Shown in pieces: positions 1 through 4,553 of a stretch of 5,217 nucleotides of DNA. Position 1 is the first letter of the stretch. Each line of letters opens with the position of its first letter. Below the pieces are notes generated by a model. The model saw nothing but the letters and a program-made list of their open reading frames with translations, made no database searches and was not told the origin of the DNA. The translations under genes were made by a program, and so were the position numbers. The stretch comes from JBIOJB01 sp044450465. GTDB lineage: Bacteria > Chloroflexota > Dormibacteria > Dormibacterales > Dormibacteraceae. The stretch is taken from contig JBIOJB010000144.1 of the NCBI GenBank assembly GCA_044450465.1, positions 1 through 5,217 on the forward strand, in the 5' to 3' direction.

Positions 1-286
1 AGGTGATGCCGCGCTGCTGGCACTCCTCGACGTCGTACTTGGGCTCCTCGAGCTCGTAGCGGACGAACTCCAGCCGCGCCCGGTCCGCGAAGTCGCGGAT
101 CGGGAACACCGACTTGAAGACCTCCTGCAAGCCGACGCTGGTCCGACGCTCCGCGGGCACGCCCATCTGCAGGAAATGATCGTAGGAAGCCTTCTGCACC
201 TCGATGAGGTTCGGCATCGGTGCCACCTCGGGGATGCGTCCAAAGCTCCTGCGGATGCGCTTGCGGCCCGTGAACGACTTCGTCAT
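1..286 (-). CDS. rpoB: RNA polymerase beta subunit, N-terminal part (runs off the left edge)
   Basis: This is the start of the beta subunit of DNA-dependent RNA polymerase, which with beta' forms the catalytic core. Only the first 95 codons are present, of roughly 1,300-1,400 in the family. The protein opens MTKSFTGRKRIRRSFGRIPE, followed by the very conserved block MPNLIEVQKASYDHFL (about residues 24-39) and the FKSVFPIRDF and LEFVRYELEEPKYDVEECQQR segments, as expected for the RpoB N-terminus. The ATG at 284-286 is preceded by a strong Shine-Dalgarno sequence, GAGGAG (292-297), 5 nt upstream, which fixes the start. It lies 223 nt downstream of rplL, with a terminator-like hairpin between them, so its expression probably depends on read-through from the rplJL transcript. 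No frameshift is seen. The sequence resembles alphaproteobacterial RpoB. Confidence 0.97.
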   Translation of the reverse strand, partial: MTKSFTGRKRIRRSFGRIPEVAPMPNLIEVQKASYDHFLQMGVPAERRTSVGLQEVFKSVFPIRDFADRARLEFVRYELEEPKYDVEECQQRGIT

Positions 287-398
287 GGATGCTCCTCGTC
301 AGTCAAACCCACTACCCCCGGCTCAGTCCCGGGGCCTCGCGAGCGGTCCGGCGCCGACCGCCCGCCTCTTCACTCAGTTGTTACCGTCCGCCAAACGC

Positions 399-437
399 AA
401 AAAGCCGGCCTGCGCGCCCATCGGGCGCGCCCCGGCT
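399..437 (-). terminator. Terminator-like hairpin between rplL and rpoB (probable attenuator)
   Basis: Read on the minus strand, AGCCGG (432-437) pairs with CCGGCT (403-408). Inside it GGGCGCGC (412-419 against 423-430) forms an 8-bp GC-rich stem around a 3-nt loop, with a small asymmetric bulge. The stem is followed directly by a run of five T (399-403), giving the form of an intrinsic terminator. It lies inside the ribosomal protein/RNA polymerase cluster. Because rpoB has no obvious promoter of its own here, the likely role is partial termination (attenuation), lowering rpoB output relative to rplL as known in Escherichia coli. The short U-tract fits a leaky terminator. Confidence 0.7.
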
Positions 438-445
438 CGAGCAAG

Positions 446-492
446 CCGTGGATTGGGTCGAGGAGCGCCTTGGTCCCCGACTCCGACCCACG
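446..492 (-). other. Irregular stem-loop in the rplL 3' region
   Basis: GGGTCG (455-460) can pair with CGACCC (484-489), and GAG (463-465) with CTC (481-483) across a 2-nt bulge, around a 15-nt loop. Alternatively CGTGG (447-451) can pair with CCACG (488-492). It lies between the rplL stop and the terminator-like hairpin. In E. coli the equivalent interval holds an RNase III processing site, so a similar role is possible but is only an inference from position and shape. Confidence 0.35.
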
Positions 493-509
493 ACTCGCGC
501 CCAAGACGC

Positions 510-893
510 CTACTTGACCTCGACGGTCGCGCCGGCGTCTTCGAGCTGCTTCTTGAGTTTCGCGGCCTCGTCCTTGTTGACCCCTTCCTTTACCGGCTTG
601 GGCGCGGCTTCGACCAGGTCCTTCGCCTCCTTGAGGCCGAGACCGGTGATCGCGCGCACCTCCTTGATCACGTTGATCTTCTTCTCGCCCACGGCGGCCA
701 ATACGACGGAGAACTCTGTCTTCTCCGCTGCAGCCTCCGCGGCCGGGGCGGCACCGGCGCCACCGGTTGCGGCAACGGCCACCGGGGCCGCCGCCGACAC
801 GCCCCACTTCTCCTCAAGCAGCTTTGAGAGCTCTGCCGCCTCCAGGACGGTCAGGCTCGAGAGCTCGTCTACCAACTTCGCAAGATCAACCAT
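510..893 (-). CDS. rplL: 50S ribosomal protein L7/L12
   Basis: L7/L12 is the multicopy acidic stalk protein of the large subunit. Its dimers bind the C-terminal helix of L10 and recruit EF-Tu, EF-G, IF2 and release factors. The 127-residue length is typical. An N-terminal dimerisation and L10-binding region (about 1-32) is followed by an Ala/Gly-rich flexible hinge (about 34-57). A C-terminal globular domain (about 59-127) carries the conserved factor-binding stretch VIKEVRAITGLGLKEAK (75-91). The ATG at 891-893 has a good Shine-Dalgarno sequence, AGAGGTG (899-905), 5 nt upstream. The gene lies 51 nt after rplJ, and a strong ribosome-binding site fits the need for several L12 copies per L10. 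A terminator-like hairpin follows before rpoB. Confidence 0.98.
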   Translation of the reverse strand: MVDLAKLVDELSSLTVLEAAELSKLLEEKWGVSAAAPVAVAATGGAGAAPAAEAAAEKTEFSVVLAAVGEKKINVIKEVRAITGLGLKEAKDLVEAAPKPVKEGVNKDEAAKLKKQLEDAGATVEVK

Positions 894-944
894 TGTAGCA
901 CCTCTGGGATGGAGAAAAACACAAGTTTGTCAACGACTCGGGCC

Positions 945-1454
945 CTACCCGGTCTTGCCATAGGCAGCGAACACCCGCGCGAGCTGTGCCCCCGGAGCTT
1001 GCAGGACGCCGGCGATCCTTGTCGCCGGGGTCTGGAGCATGCCCAGGATCTTCGCGCGAAGCTGATCGAGCGACGGCATGGTAGCGAGGGCGTTGACGCC
1101 CTTAGCGTCGAGCTGCTGGGCGCCGAGGCCACCCCCGACGATCAGCAGCTTTTCGTTCTTCTTGGCGAACTCGACGGCTACCTTCGCCGCTGCCACGGGG
1201 TCGCGCGAATAAGCGATCGCGGTCGGCCCCTTGAACAGCGACGACAGTTGCTCGAATTTCGTGCCTACAAGAGCGCGGCGGGCGAGCCGGTTCTTCGTCA
1301 CTTTGAAGCCGGCGCCCACCGCCCGCATCTGACGCCGCAGCGTTGTCACTTCCTCGACGGTCATGCCGTTCTGGTGAGTGACCACGACGCATACGGTGTC
1401 GGACAGCGCTTGGTGGAGCCCTTCGACCAGCTTCGCTTTCTGTGACCGGTCCAC
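945..1454 (-). CDS. rplJ: 50S ribosomal protein L10 (GTG start)
   Basis: L10 anchors the ribosomal stalk: its N-terminal domain binds 23S rRNA with L11, and its C-terminal helix carries L7/L12 dimers. The protein is 169 residues from the chosen start, normal for L10. Recognisable segments are DRSQKAKLVEGLHQALSD at the N-terminus, the TVEEVTTLRRQMRAVGAGFKV and TKNRLARRAL blocks (about residues 33-60), FKGPTAIAYS, and a C-terminal Ala/Leu-rich helix (TPATRIAGVLQAPGAQLARVF) that should bind L12. I chose the GTG at 1452-1454. Family proteins begin with (M/V)DR-x-QK, and GGAG (1462-1465) lies 7 nt upstream. The open frame extends 33 codons further upstream to 1553, but that stretch is Pro/Arg-rich, unlike L10, and lies within leader RNA. 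The L10-L12 complex probably represses the message through the structured leader. Confidence 0.95.
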   Translation of the reverse strand: MDRSQKAKLVEGLHQALSDTVCVVVTHQNGMTVEEVTTLRRQMRAVGAGFKVTKNRLARRALVGTKFEQLSSLFKGPTAIAYSRDPVAAAKVAVEFAKKNEKLLIVGGGLGAQQLDAKGVNALATMPSLDQLRAKILGMLQTPATRIAGVLQAPGAQLARVFAAYGKTG

Positions 1455-1765
1455 TGCTCGTCTCCGACCTTGATGATCCCCGGCCGCGGCCCCGAAGGGC
1501 GTTGACCTCGGATCGGTTGCACGAGGGTGCTGGCCCCTCTCGGGACGTCGCACCCGTTCGCCTGTCCCAGAAGTCCTGGCCGCTTGCGGAAATCCGCGTC
1601 GCGGTCGGGAACCCCTGTCTCATGCTGGCGCCTCCCGAGGGAGGCCTTAAGCCGGCAAGCCGGCACCTGCAGTCTCGGACAGGACCGGAGCGGCCCGGGG
1701 CCCGAAGGCCTCGTCCCGCTCCGTCGACCGCCCCGGCGCCTCGATGGCGCCGCGACGGAAGCTCT
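1455..1765 (-). ncRNA. Structured rplJ leader (putative L10-L12 autoregulatory region)
   Basis: These roughly 310 bases before rplJ hold no convincing gene but a chain of stable stem-loops on the minus strand. In transcription order they are: (1) 1721-1758, an outer CCGTCG/CGACGG stem over a GGCGCC/GGCGCC stem (1735-1751); (2) 1687-1722, a GGAGCGG/CCGCTCC stem enclosing a UUCG-capped GGCC hairpin (1699-1710); (3) 1651-1664, GCCGGC-TT-GCCGGC; (4) 1630-1645, GCCTCCC/GGGAGGC; (5) 1489-1500, GCCC-UUCG-GGGC, 35 nt before the GTG. Stems 1 and 2 share two bases and would stack or compete. In E. coli and Bacillus the rplJ message is repressed or attenuated by L10-L12 binding to its leader. Length, position and structure fit this. 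I could not identify the specific L10-binding kink-turn by eye. No clear promoter was found in this interval. Confidence 0.55.
1462..1465 (-). promoter_or_regulatory. Shine-Dalgarno of rplJ
   Basis: GGAG on the minus strand lies 7 nt before the GTG at 1452-1454. It supports this internal GTG as the true rplJ start over longer in-frame alternatives. The bases between it and the start (ACGAG, 1457-1461) are complementary to CTCGT (1521-1525) upstream in the leader, a possible but weak way to mask the site. Confidence 0.6.
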
Positions 1766-1888
1766 CTAGTGTCCCGCCCCAGAAATTCGCGTCGCGAATT
1801 TCTGGGACAAGCGGGCCACTAACTTATTGAACCTAGTGTGATTCAGATCCCGAAGTTCGCCCGACGGACTTCGGGATCATCACACCAG
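1766..1888. repeat. Double palindromic element between rplA and rplJ
   Basis: Two large inverted repeats stand side by side, separated by a 13-nt AT-richer spacer (1821-1833). Palindrome 1 (1768-1820) has perfect 14-bp inner arms, CCCAGAAATTCGCG (1778-1791) and its complement (1793-1806), around one base. Its 10-bp outer arms (1768-1777, 1811-1820) have one mismatch. Palindrome 2 (1834-1887) has perfect 11-bp inner arms, GATCCCGAAGT (1846-1856) and 1868-1878, extendable to 14 bp with one wobble. Its 9-bp outer arms (1834-1842, 1879-1887) have one mismatch. Both units begin with the direct repeat CTAGTGT (1766-1772, 1833-1839), and the far end is ACACCAG (1882-1888), an imperfect inverted copy. 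No transposase gene, target-site duplication or T-run is seen. It could be a REP- or MITE-like mobile repeat, an mRNA-stability element at the rplA 3' end, or part of the rplJ leader. Confidence 0.75.
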
Positions 1889-1901
1889 TGCCTCAGCCCC
1901 T

Positions 1902-2591
1902 CTAGGCGAGGCTCGTCAATTCCAACTTCACGCCCGGCCCCATGGTCGAGGACAGGCTGATGCGCTTGATGAAAGCGCCCTTGATCCCCGTGGGCCGCGA
2001 GCGCGTGATCGCCCCCACGAACGCCTTCACGTTCGCGGCGATGGCGTCCTCCGTGAAGCTCGCCTTGCCGACGCCGGCGTGGATGATCCCCGCCTTCTCG
2101 GTCCGATACTCCACCTGGCCGCCCTTGGCGGCCTTCACGGCCTCCGTGACATTGGGCGTCACCGTCCCGAGCTTCGGGTTCGGCATCAGCCCGCGCGGCC
2201 CCAGCACTTTGCCGAGCCGGCCGACGATACCCATCATGTCCGGGGTCGCGATGGCACGATCGAACTCTATTTGGCCCGCCTGCACCTTTTCCGCAAGGTC
2301 CTCGGCGCCCACGATATCGGCGCCCGCGGCCTTCGCCTCGTCGGCGCGCGCGCCCTTGGCGAACACCGCGACGCGCAGGGTCTTGCCGGTGCCGCTCGGC
2401 AGCATCACGGTGCCGCGCAGGTTCTGCTCGGACTTCTTGGGATCGATGTTGAGGTTGAGCGAGAGCTCGATGGTCTCGTCGAACTTCGCGGTGGCGCGCG
2501 CCTTCACGAGCTTCACGGCGTCGCCCAGCGAATAATAGGTCTCGGGATTGAGACCCTCGCTCGCCTTCTTGAAGCGCTTTCCGATCGCCAT
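1902..2591 (-). CDS. rplA: 50S ribosomal protein L1
   Basis: L1 forms the mobile L1 stalk near the ribosomal E-site and helps release deacylated tRNA. In many bacteria it also binds its own rplK-rplA message as a translational repressor. The protein is 229 residues, the usual length. Domain I is formed by the two ends (about 1-67 and 160-229) and domain II by the middle (about 68-159). The L1 signature GIVGRLGKVLGPRGLMPNPK is at 121-140, and the conserved TMGPG near the C-terminus (216-220) belongs to the rRNA-binding surface. The ATG at 2589-2591 is 4 nt after the rplK stop, with GGAG (2599-2602) inside the end of rplK as ribosome-binding site. This implies translational coupling. A large double palindrome follows the stop codon. 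Confidence 0.98.
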   Translation of the reverse strand: MAIGKRFKKASEGLNPETYYSLGDAVKLVKARATAKFDETIELSLNLNIDPKKSEQNLRGTVMLPSGTGKTLRVAVFAKGARADEAKAAGADIVGAEDLAEKVQAGQIEFDRAIATPDMMGIVGRLGKVLGPRGLMPNPKLGTVTPNVTEAVKAAKGGQVEYRTEKAGIIHAGVGKASFTEDAIAANVKAFVGAITRSRPTGIKGAFIKRISLSSTMGPGVKLELTSLA

Positions 2592-2595
2592 GGCC

Positions 2596-3024
2596 CTACT
2601 CCACTACCTCGAGGCCCATCGAGCGCGCGGAGCCAGCGATCATGCGGGCGGCACCCTCGATGTCCTTCGCGTTCAGGTCCTTCATCTTCTTCTCCGCGAT
2701 CTCGCGCACCTGCTTCATGGTCACTTTGCCCACGAAGCCCTTGCTGGGCGTCTGCGAGCCCTTCTCGACGCCCGCCGCCTTCTTGAGAAAGTAGCTCGCG
2801 GGCGGCGTCTTGGTGACGAAGGTGAAGCTCCGATCCGCGTAAGCCGTAATCACAACGGGGATCGGCATGCCCGGCTCGAGGCCCTGGGTCTGCGCGTTGA
2901 AGGCCTTGCAGAACTCCATAATGTTGAGGCCGCGCTGACCCAGCGCGGGACCGATCGGCGGCGACGGATTCGCCTTGCCCGCCGGCACCTCCAGCTTGAT
3001 GAACCCAACGACTTTCTTCGCCAT
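2596..3024 (-). CDS. rplK: 50S ribosomal protein L11
   Basis: L11 binds the GTPase-associated region of 23S rRNA at the stalk base, contacts EF-G and is needed for RelA-dependent stringent signalling. The protein is 142 residues, matching the family. The N-terminal domain carries the proline-rich linker region PSPPIGPALGQRGLNIMEF (20-38), which in known L11 proteins forms the thiostrepton/micrococcin-sensitive surface; P22, P23 and P26 are in place. The C-terminal RNA-binding domain (about 70-142) ends in the L11 signature RMIAGSARSMGLEV (127-140). The ATG at 3022-3024 has AAGGG (3031-3035) as Shine-Dalgarno, 6 nt upstream, which lies in a small hairpin. It is 69 nt downstream of nusG and 4 nt upstream of rplA, so rplK and rplA form a tightly coupled pair. 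Confidence 0.98.
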   Translation of the reverse strand: MAKKVVGFIKLEVPAGKANPSPPIGPALGQRGLNIMEFCKAFNAQTQGLEPGMPIPVVITAYADRSFTFVTKTPPASYFLKKAAGVEKGSQTPSKGFVGKVTMKQVREIAEKKMKDLNAKDIEGAARMIAGSARSMGLEVVE

Positions 3025-3028
3025 AACC

Positions 3029-3050
3029 GTCCCTTTCGTTTACCAGGGAC
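3029..3050 (-). promoter_or_regulatory. Hairpin covering the rplK ribosome-binding site
   Basis: On the minus strand GTCCCT (3045-3050) can pair with AGGGAC (3029-3034) across a 10-nt loop. The second arm contains most of the rplK Shine-Dalgarno sequence, so the stem would hide it. L1 represses rplK-rplA translation in E. coli by binding a leader structure near the rplK start, so this is a reasonable candidate operator. I did not verify the L1-specific internal loop. Confidence 0.4.
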
Positions 3051-3093
3051 CCGCGGTGCGGCATGGCGTGCCTCCCGCGGGAAAATGAGAGTG

Positions 3094-3630
3094 TTAGACC
3101 TTCTCGACCTGCGAGTACTCGAGCTCCACCGGCGTGGCACGGCCGAAGATGGAGACCGCGACCTTGATGCGCGCCTTCTCCTCGTCGACCTCCTCGACAA
3201 CGCCGTTGAACGAGGTGAAGGGGCCGTCGGAGACCCGCACCTGCTCGCCCACCTCGAAGGTAATCGAGGGCTTCGGCCGCTCGATCCCTTCCTGGACCTG
3301 GCGCATGATCCGCTGCGCCTCGGTCTCGGTGATCGGCACCGGCCGGCCGCGGCCGCCGCCGCCCAGGAAATTCGTCACCTTCGGCGTGTTCTTCACGAGG
3401 TGCCAGGTTTCGTCGGTGAGCTCCATCTTCACCAGCACATAGCCCGGGAAGAACTTGCGCTCCGAGCTCACCTTGGCGCCGCGCTTCACCTCCACGACTT
3501 CCTCGGTCGGCACCAGCACCTGCTCGAACTGGTCGGCGAGCCCTTTGGTCTCGGCCTGCTCGCGGATCGACTGTGCGACCTTCTTCTCGAAGCCGGAATA
3601 GACGTGCACGACGTACCACCGCACGGCCAT
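3094..3630 (-). CDS. nusG: Transcription termination/antitermination factor NusG
   Basis: NusG binds RNA polymerase with its N-terminal domain. Its C-terminal KOW domain contacts either ribosomal protein S10 (coupling to translation) or Rho (termination). The protein is 178 residues, the standard size. The NGN domain (about 1-118) starts MAVRWYVVHVYSGFEKKVAQ and contains ERKFFPGYVLVKMELTD (57-73). A Gly-rich loop, LGGGGRGRPVPIT (89-101), follows. The KOW domain begins at GEQVRVSDGPFTSFNGVVEEV (128-148) and ends with the NusG signature IFGRATPVEL (161-170). The ATG at 3628-3630 is 3 nt after the secE stop; only a weak GGGA-type ribosome-binding site is seen, so coupling to secE is likely. rplK follows after a 69-nt gap. 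Nothing is missing. Confidence 0.98.
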   Translation of the reverse strand: MAVRWYVVHVYSGFEKKVAQSIREQAETKGLADQFEQVLVPTEEVVEVKRGAKVSSERKFFPGYVLVKMELTDETWHLVKNTPKVTNFLGGGGRGRPVPITETEAQRIMRQVQEGIERPKPSITFEVGEQVRVSDGPFTSFNGVVEEVDEEKARIKVAVSIFGRATPVELEYSQVEKV

Positions 3631-3633
3631 GGC

Positions 3634-3831
3634 TCAGGTCCCGATGCCCAGCACGAAGCGCACGAAGACGCCGAGCGCCTCGTCGACCAGGAAGAAGAAC
3701 ACCGCCACCGTCACCGCCATCAAAAACACCATCAACGTGGTCTGGGTCAGCTCCTTGCGCGTAGGCCAGGTCACGCGCGACACTTCCTGTCGCACCTGCC
3801 GGATAAATTCTGCGGGGCTGGTCCGTGCCAT
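3634..3831 (-). CDS. secE: Preprotein translocase subunit SecE
   Basis: SecE is the essential small subunit of the SecYEG channel in the inner membrane, clamping the two halves of SecY. At 65 residues it is the short single-span form common outside the enterobacteria, where E. coli has three spans. The cytoplasmic amphipathic part carries the family motif RQEVSRVTWPTRKEL (14-28). One membrane segment follows (about 32-50, LMVFLMAVTVAVFFFL), then a short C-terminal tail. The ATG at 3829-3831 lacks a clear Shine-Dalgarno sequence (the upstream bases are C-rich), yet it gives the normal N-terminus. The gene is 3 nt from nusG, the near-universal arrangement, and both are probably transcribed from the promoter at 3969-3996. 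Confidence 0.97.
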   Translation of the reverse strand: MARTSPAEFIRQVRQEVSRVTWPTRKELTQTTLMVFLMAVTVAVFFFLVDEALGVFVRFVLGIGT

Positions 3832-4080
3832 ATTGGGGGTTCGCTTAAGGGGGCGCGACTATAACGCCCTCAGGCTGCTCTTTCCAGCGTTTAACGGGTT
3901 GTGGGTCTGCCCTGTATCAGCGCGTCCGGGCCCGCGCCTGGACCCAATCGGCACCCTCGGGCGGCGGGTTCATAGCAGGCCTACCGGCGCTGTCAAGCGG
4001 TACGACAGATTGGGCTTTCTCCGCACTGCCTCAATATTGCGGGCTACCCGCATTGCGAGCGGCCGGATCGCATTTTAGGC
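3832..4080 (-). other. secE upstream region without a gene
   Basis: No convincing coding sequence is present. Besides the promoter pair (3969-3996) it holds a small hairpin at 4039-4051 (GCGGG-TAG-CCCGC on the minus strand), extendable by CAAT/ATTG across a bulge. This hairpin has no T-run and is therefore not a clear terminator. A short GGGCG/CGCCC stem (about 3850-3868) lies close to the secE start. Nothing else is recognised. Confidence 0.5.
3969..3996 (-). promoter_or_regulatory. Predicted sigma70-type promoter for secE-nusG
   Basis: On the minus strand a perfect -35 box TTGACA (3991-3996) is followed after 16 bp by TATGAA (3969-3974), a 4-of-6 match to the -10 consensus. Transcription would start near 3961-3963 and give an untranslated leader of about 130 nt before secE. 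A separate promoter ahead of secE-nusG is also known in E. coli. This is the best promoter-like pair I found in the window. Confidence 0.6.
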
Positions 4081-4299
4081 TCAGCCACCTCCCGCCCCGC
4101 CGCGGGGATCGACCGAACATTCGCCACTGAGGATTCTGCCCAAGTTTGATTTCGGCGACGTGGCGACCGTCATCGTGATCCCGAGTGCGATGACGACGGC
4201 GATGAGAATGAATTCAATCCGAGAGATTCTGAGTCTCCCAACTCGGATCTCAGCGCCTGCGCGCGCTGTCGGATATGGCTCAAACTCTCTCTCGGAAGC
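4081..4299 (-). pseudogene. Flp-pilin-like open frame without a usable start (possible remnant)
   Basis: An open frame of 72 codons follows directly behind the tRNA and ends with TGA at 4081-4083. Its middle encodes a hydrophobic segment, RIEFILIAVVIALGITMT (from about 4221 downward). This resembles the IEY-x-LIA-type transmembrane stretch of Flp/Fap pilins, and the following TVATSPKSNLGRI would match the usual tail. The only in-frame start codons are a TTG inside the tRNA (4327-4329), not a plausible initiator, and an ATG in the middle of the membrane segment (about 4171-4173). No Shine-Dalgarno sequence fits. The C-terminus ends in a Gly-rich run (RGGAGGG). It may be a decayed pilin-like gene, a fragment left by an insertion at the tRNA 3' end, or a chance open frame in GC-rich DNA. 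Function is not established. Confidence 0.3.
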
Positions 4300-4375
4300 T
4301 GGCAGGAGTGGAGGGGCTCGAACCCCCAACCCCCGGTTTTGGAGACCGGTGCTCTACCAATTGAGCTACACTCCT
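4300..4375 (-). tRNA. tRNA-Trp (anticodon CCA)
   Basis: The minus strand folds into a complete 76-nt cloverleaf. The acceptor stem AGGAGTG pairs with CACTCCT, the D-arm stem is GCTC/GAGC, and the anticodon stem CCGGT/ACCGG carries the loop CTCCAAA, giving anticodon CCA. The T-arm GGGGG/CCCTC carries the loop TTCGAGC. The discriminator base is G73, as expected for tryptophan, and the 3' CCA is encoded (4300-4302). The A1-U72 pair also matches bacterial tRNA-Trp. Its place between tuf and secE is the usual one for this gene, and it is probably processed from a longer tuf-trnW transcript. Confidence 0.97.
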
Positions 4376-4376
4376 A

Positions 4377-4539
4377 TCTCTTCCGCGAGCGACGAGCCGC
4401 CACACCAACCCTCGTCGCTCGCGTAATGCTTTTCTCTTCCGCGAGCGACGAGCCGCCACACCAACCCTCGTCGCTCCCGTAATGCTTTTTATTCTCCGCG
4501 AGCGACGAGCCGCCGCACCAACCCTCGTCACTCGCGTAA
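4377..4539. repeat. Three tandem copies of a 56-57 bp hairpin repeat between tuf and tRNA-Trp
   Basis: Three near-identical units follow each other with periods of 56 and 57 bp. Each holds 13-bp inverted arms, CGCGAGCGACGAG and its complement, around a conserved 14-nt loop: 4384-4396/4411-4423, 4440-4452/4467-4479, and 4497-4509/4524-4536. Units 2 and 3 each carry one arm change (4477, 4530); the latter remains a G-U pair in minus-strand RNA. Units 1 and 2 share the linker TAATGCTTTT (4424-4433, 4480-4489). On the minus strand the loop reads GGTTGGTGTGGCGG (units 1 and 2) or GGTTGGTGCGGCGG (unit 3), four GG runs. The units lie within the presumed tuf-tRNA transcript; no U-tract follows the stems on that strand, so they are not typical terminators. 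REP-like elements or RNA processing/stability structures are the main options. Confidence 0.9.
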
Positions 4540-4553
4540 ATGGGTTTCTTCAC

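Noticed and set aside
928..933. TTGACA on the minus strand in the rplJ-rplL gap, as a possible rplL promoter
   Set aside because: At 16-18 bp downstream there is only a C-rich sequence (about TCCATCCC) with no resemblance to a -10 box. A lone -35 match is not enough.
289..963. A 224-codon plus-strand open frame opposite rplL
   Set aside because: It is the mirror of rplL and its flanks. The Ala/Ser-rich composition comes from the antisense of the L7/L12 hinge. There is no ribosome-binding site.
1455..1553. Longer N-terminus of L10 by 33 codons
   Set aside because: The extension is Arg/Pro-rich and unlike any L10 N-terminus, overlaps leader hairpins, and has a worse start context than the GTG at 1452-1454 with its GGAG.
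1766..1888. Intrinsic terminator at the end of rplA
   Set aside because: The stems are strong, but neither is followed by a T-run on the minus strand, so I listed the block as a repeat of unknown role.
2513..3619. A 368-codon open frame on the minus strand overlapping nusG, rplK and rplA
   Set aside because: It is in another frame of three clearly recognised genes, crosses their stops and starts, and encodes an Arg/Gly-rich sequence without any recognisable domain.
2548..3864. A 438-codon open frame on the plus strand
   Set aside because: It lies opposite rplA, rplK, nusG and secE. The translation is rich in Arg, His and Leu, as expected for the antisense of GC-rich genes, and shows no family motif.
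4377..4539. CRISPR array
   Set aside because: There are only three units in immediate tandem. The whole unit including the loop is repeated, there are no unique spacers, and no cas genes are present.
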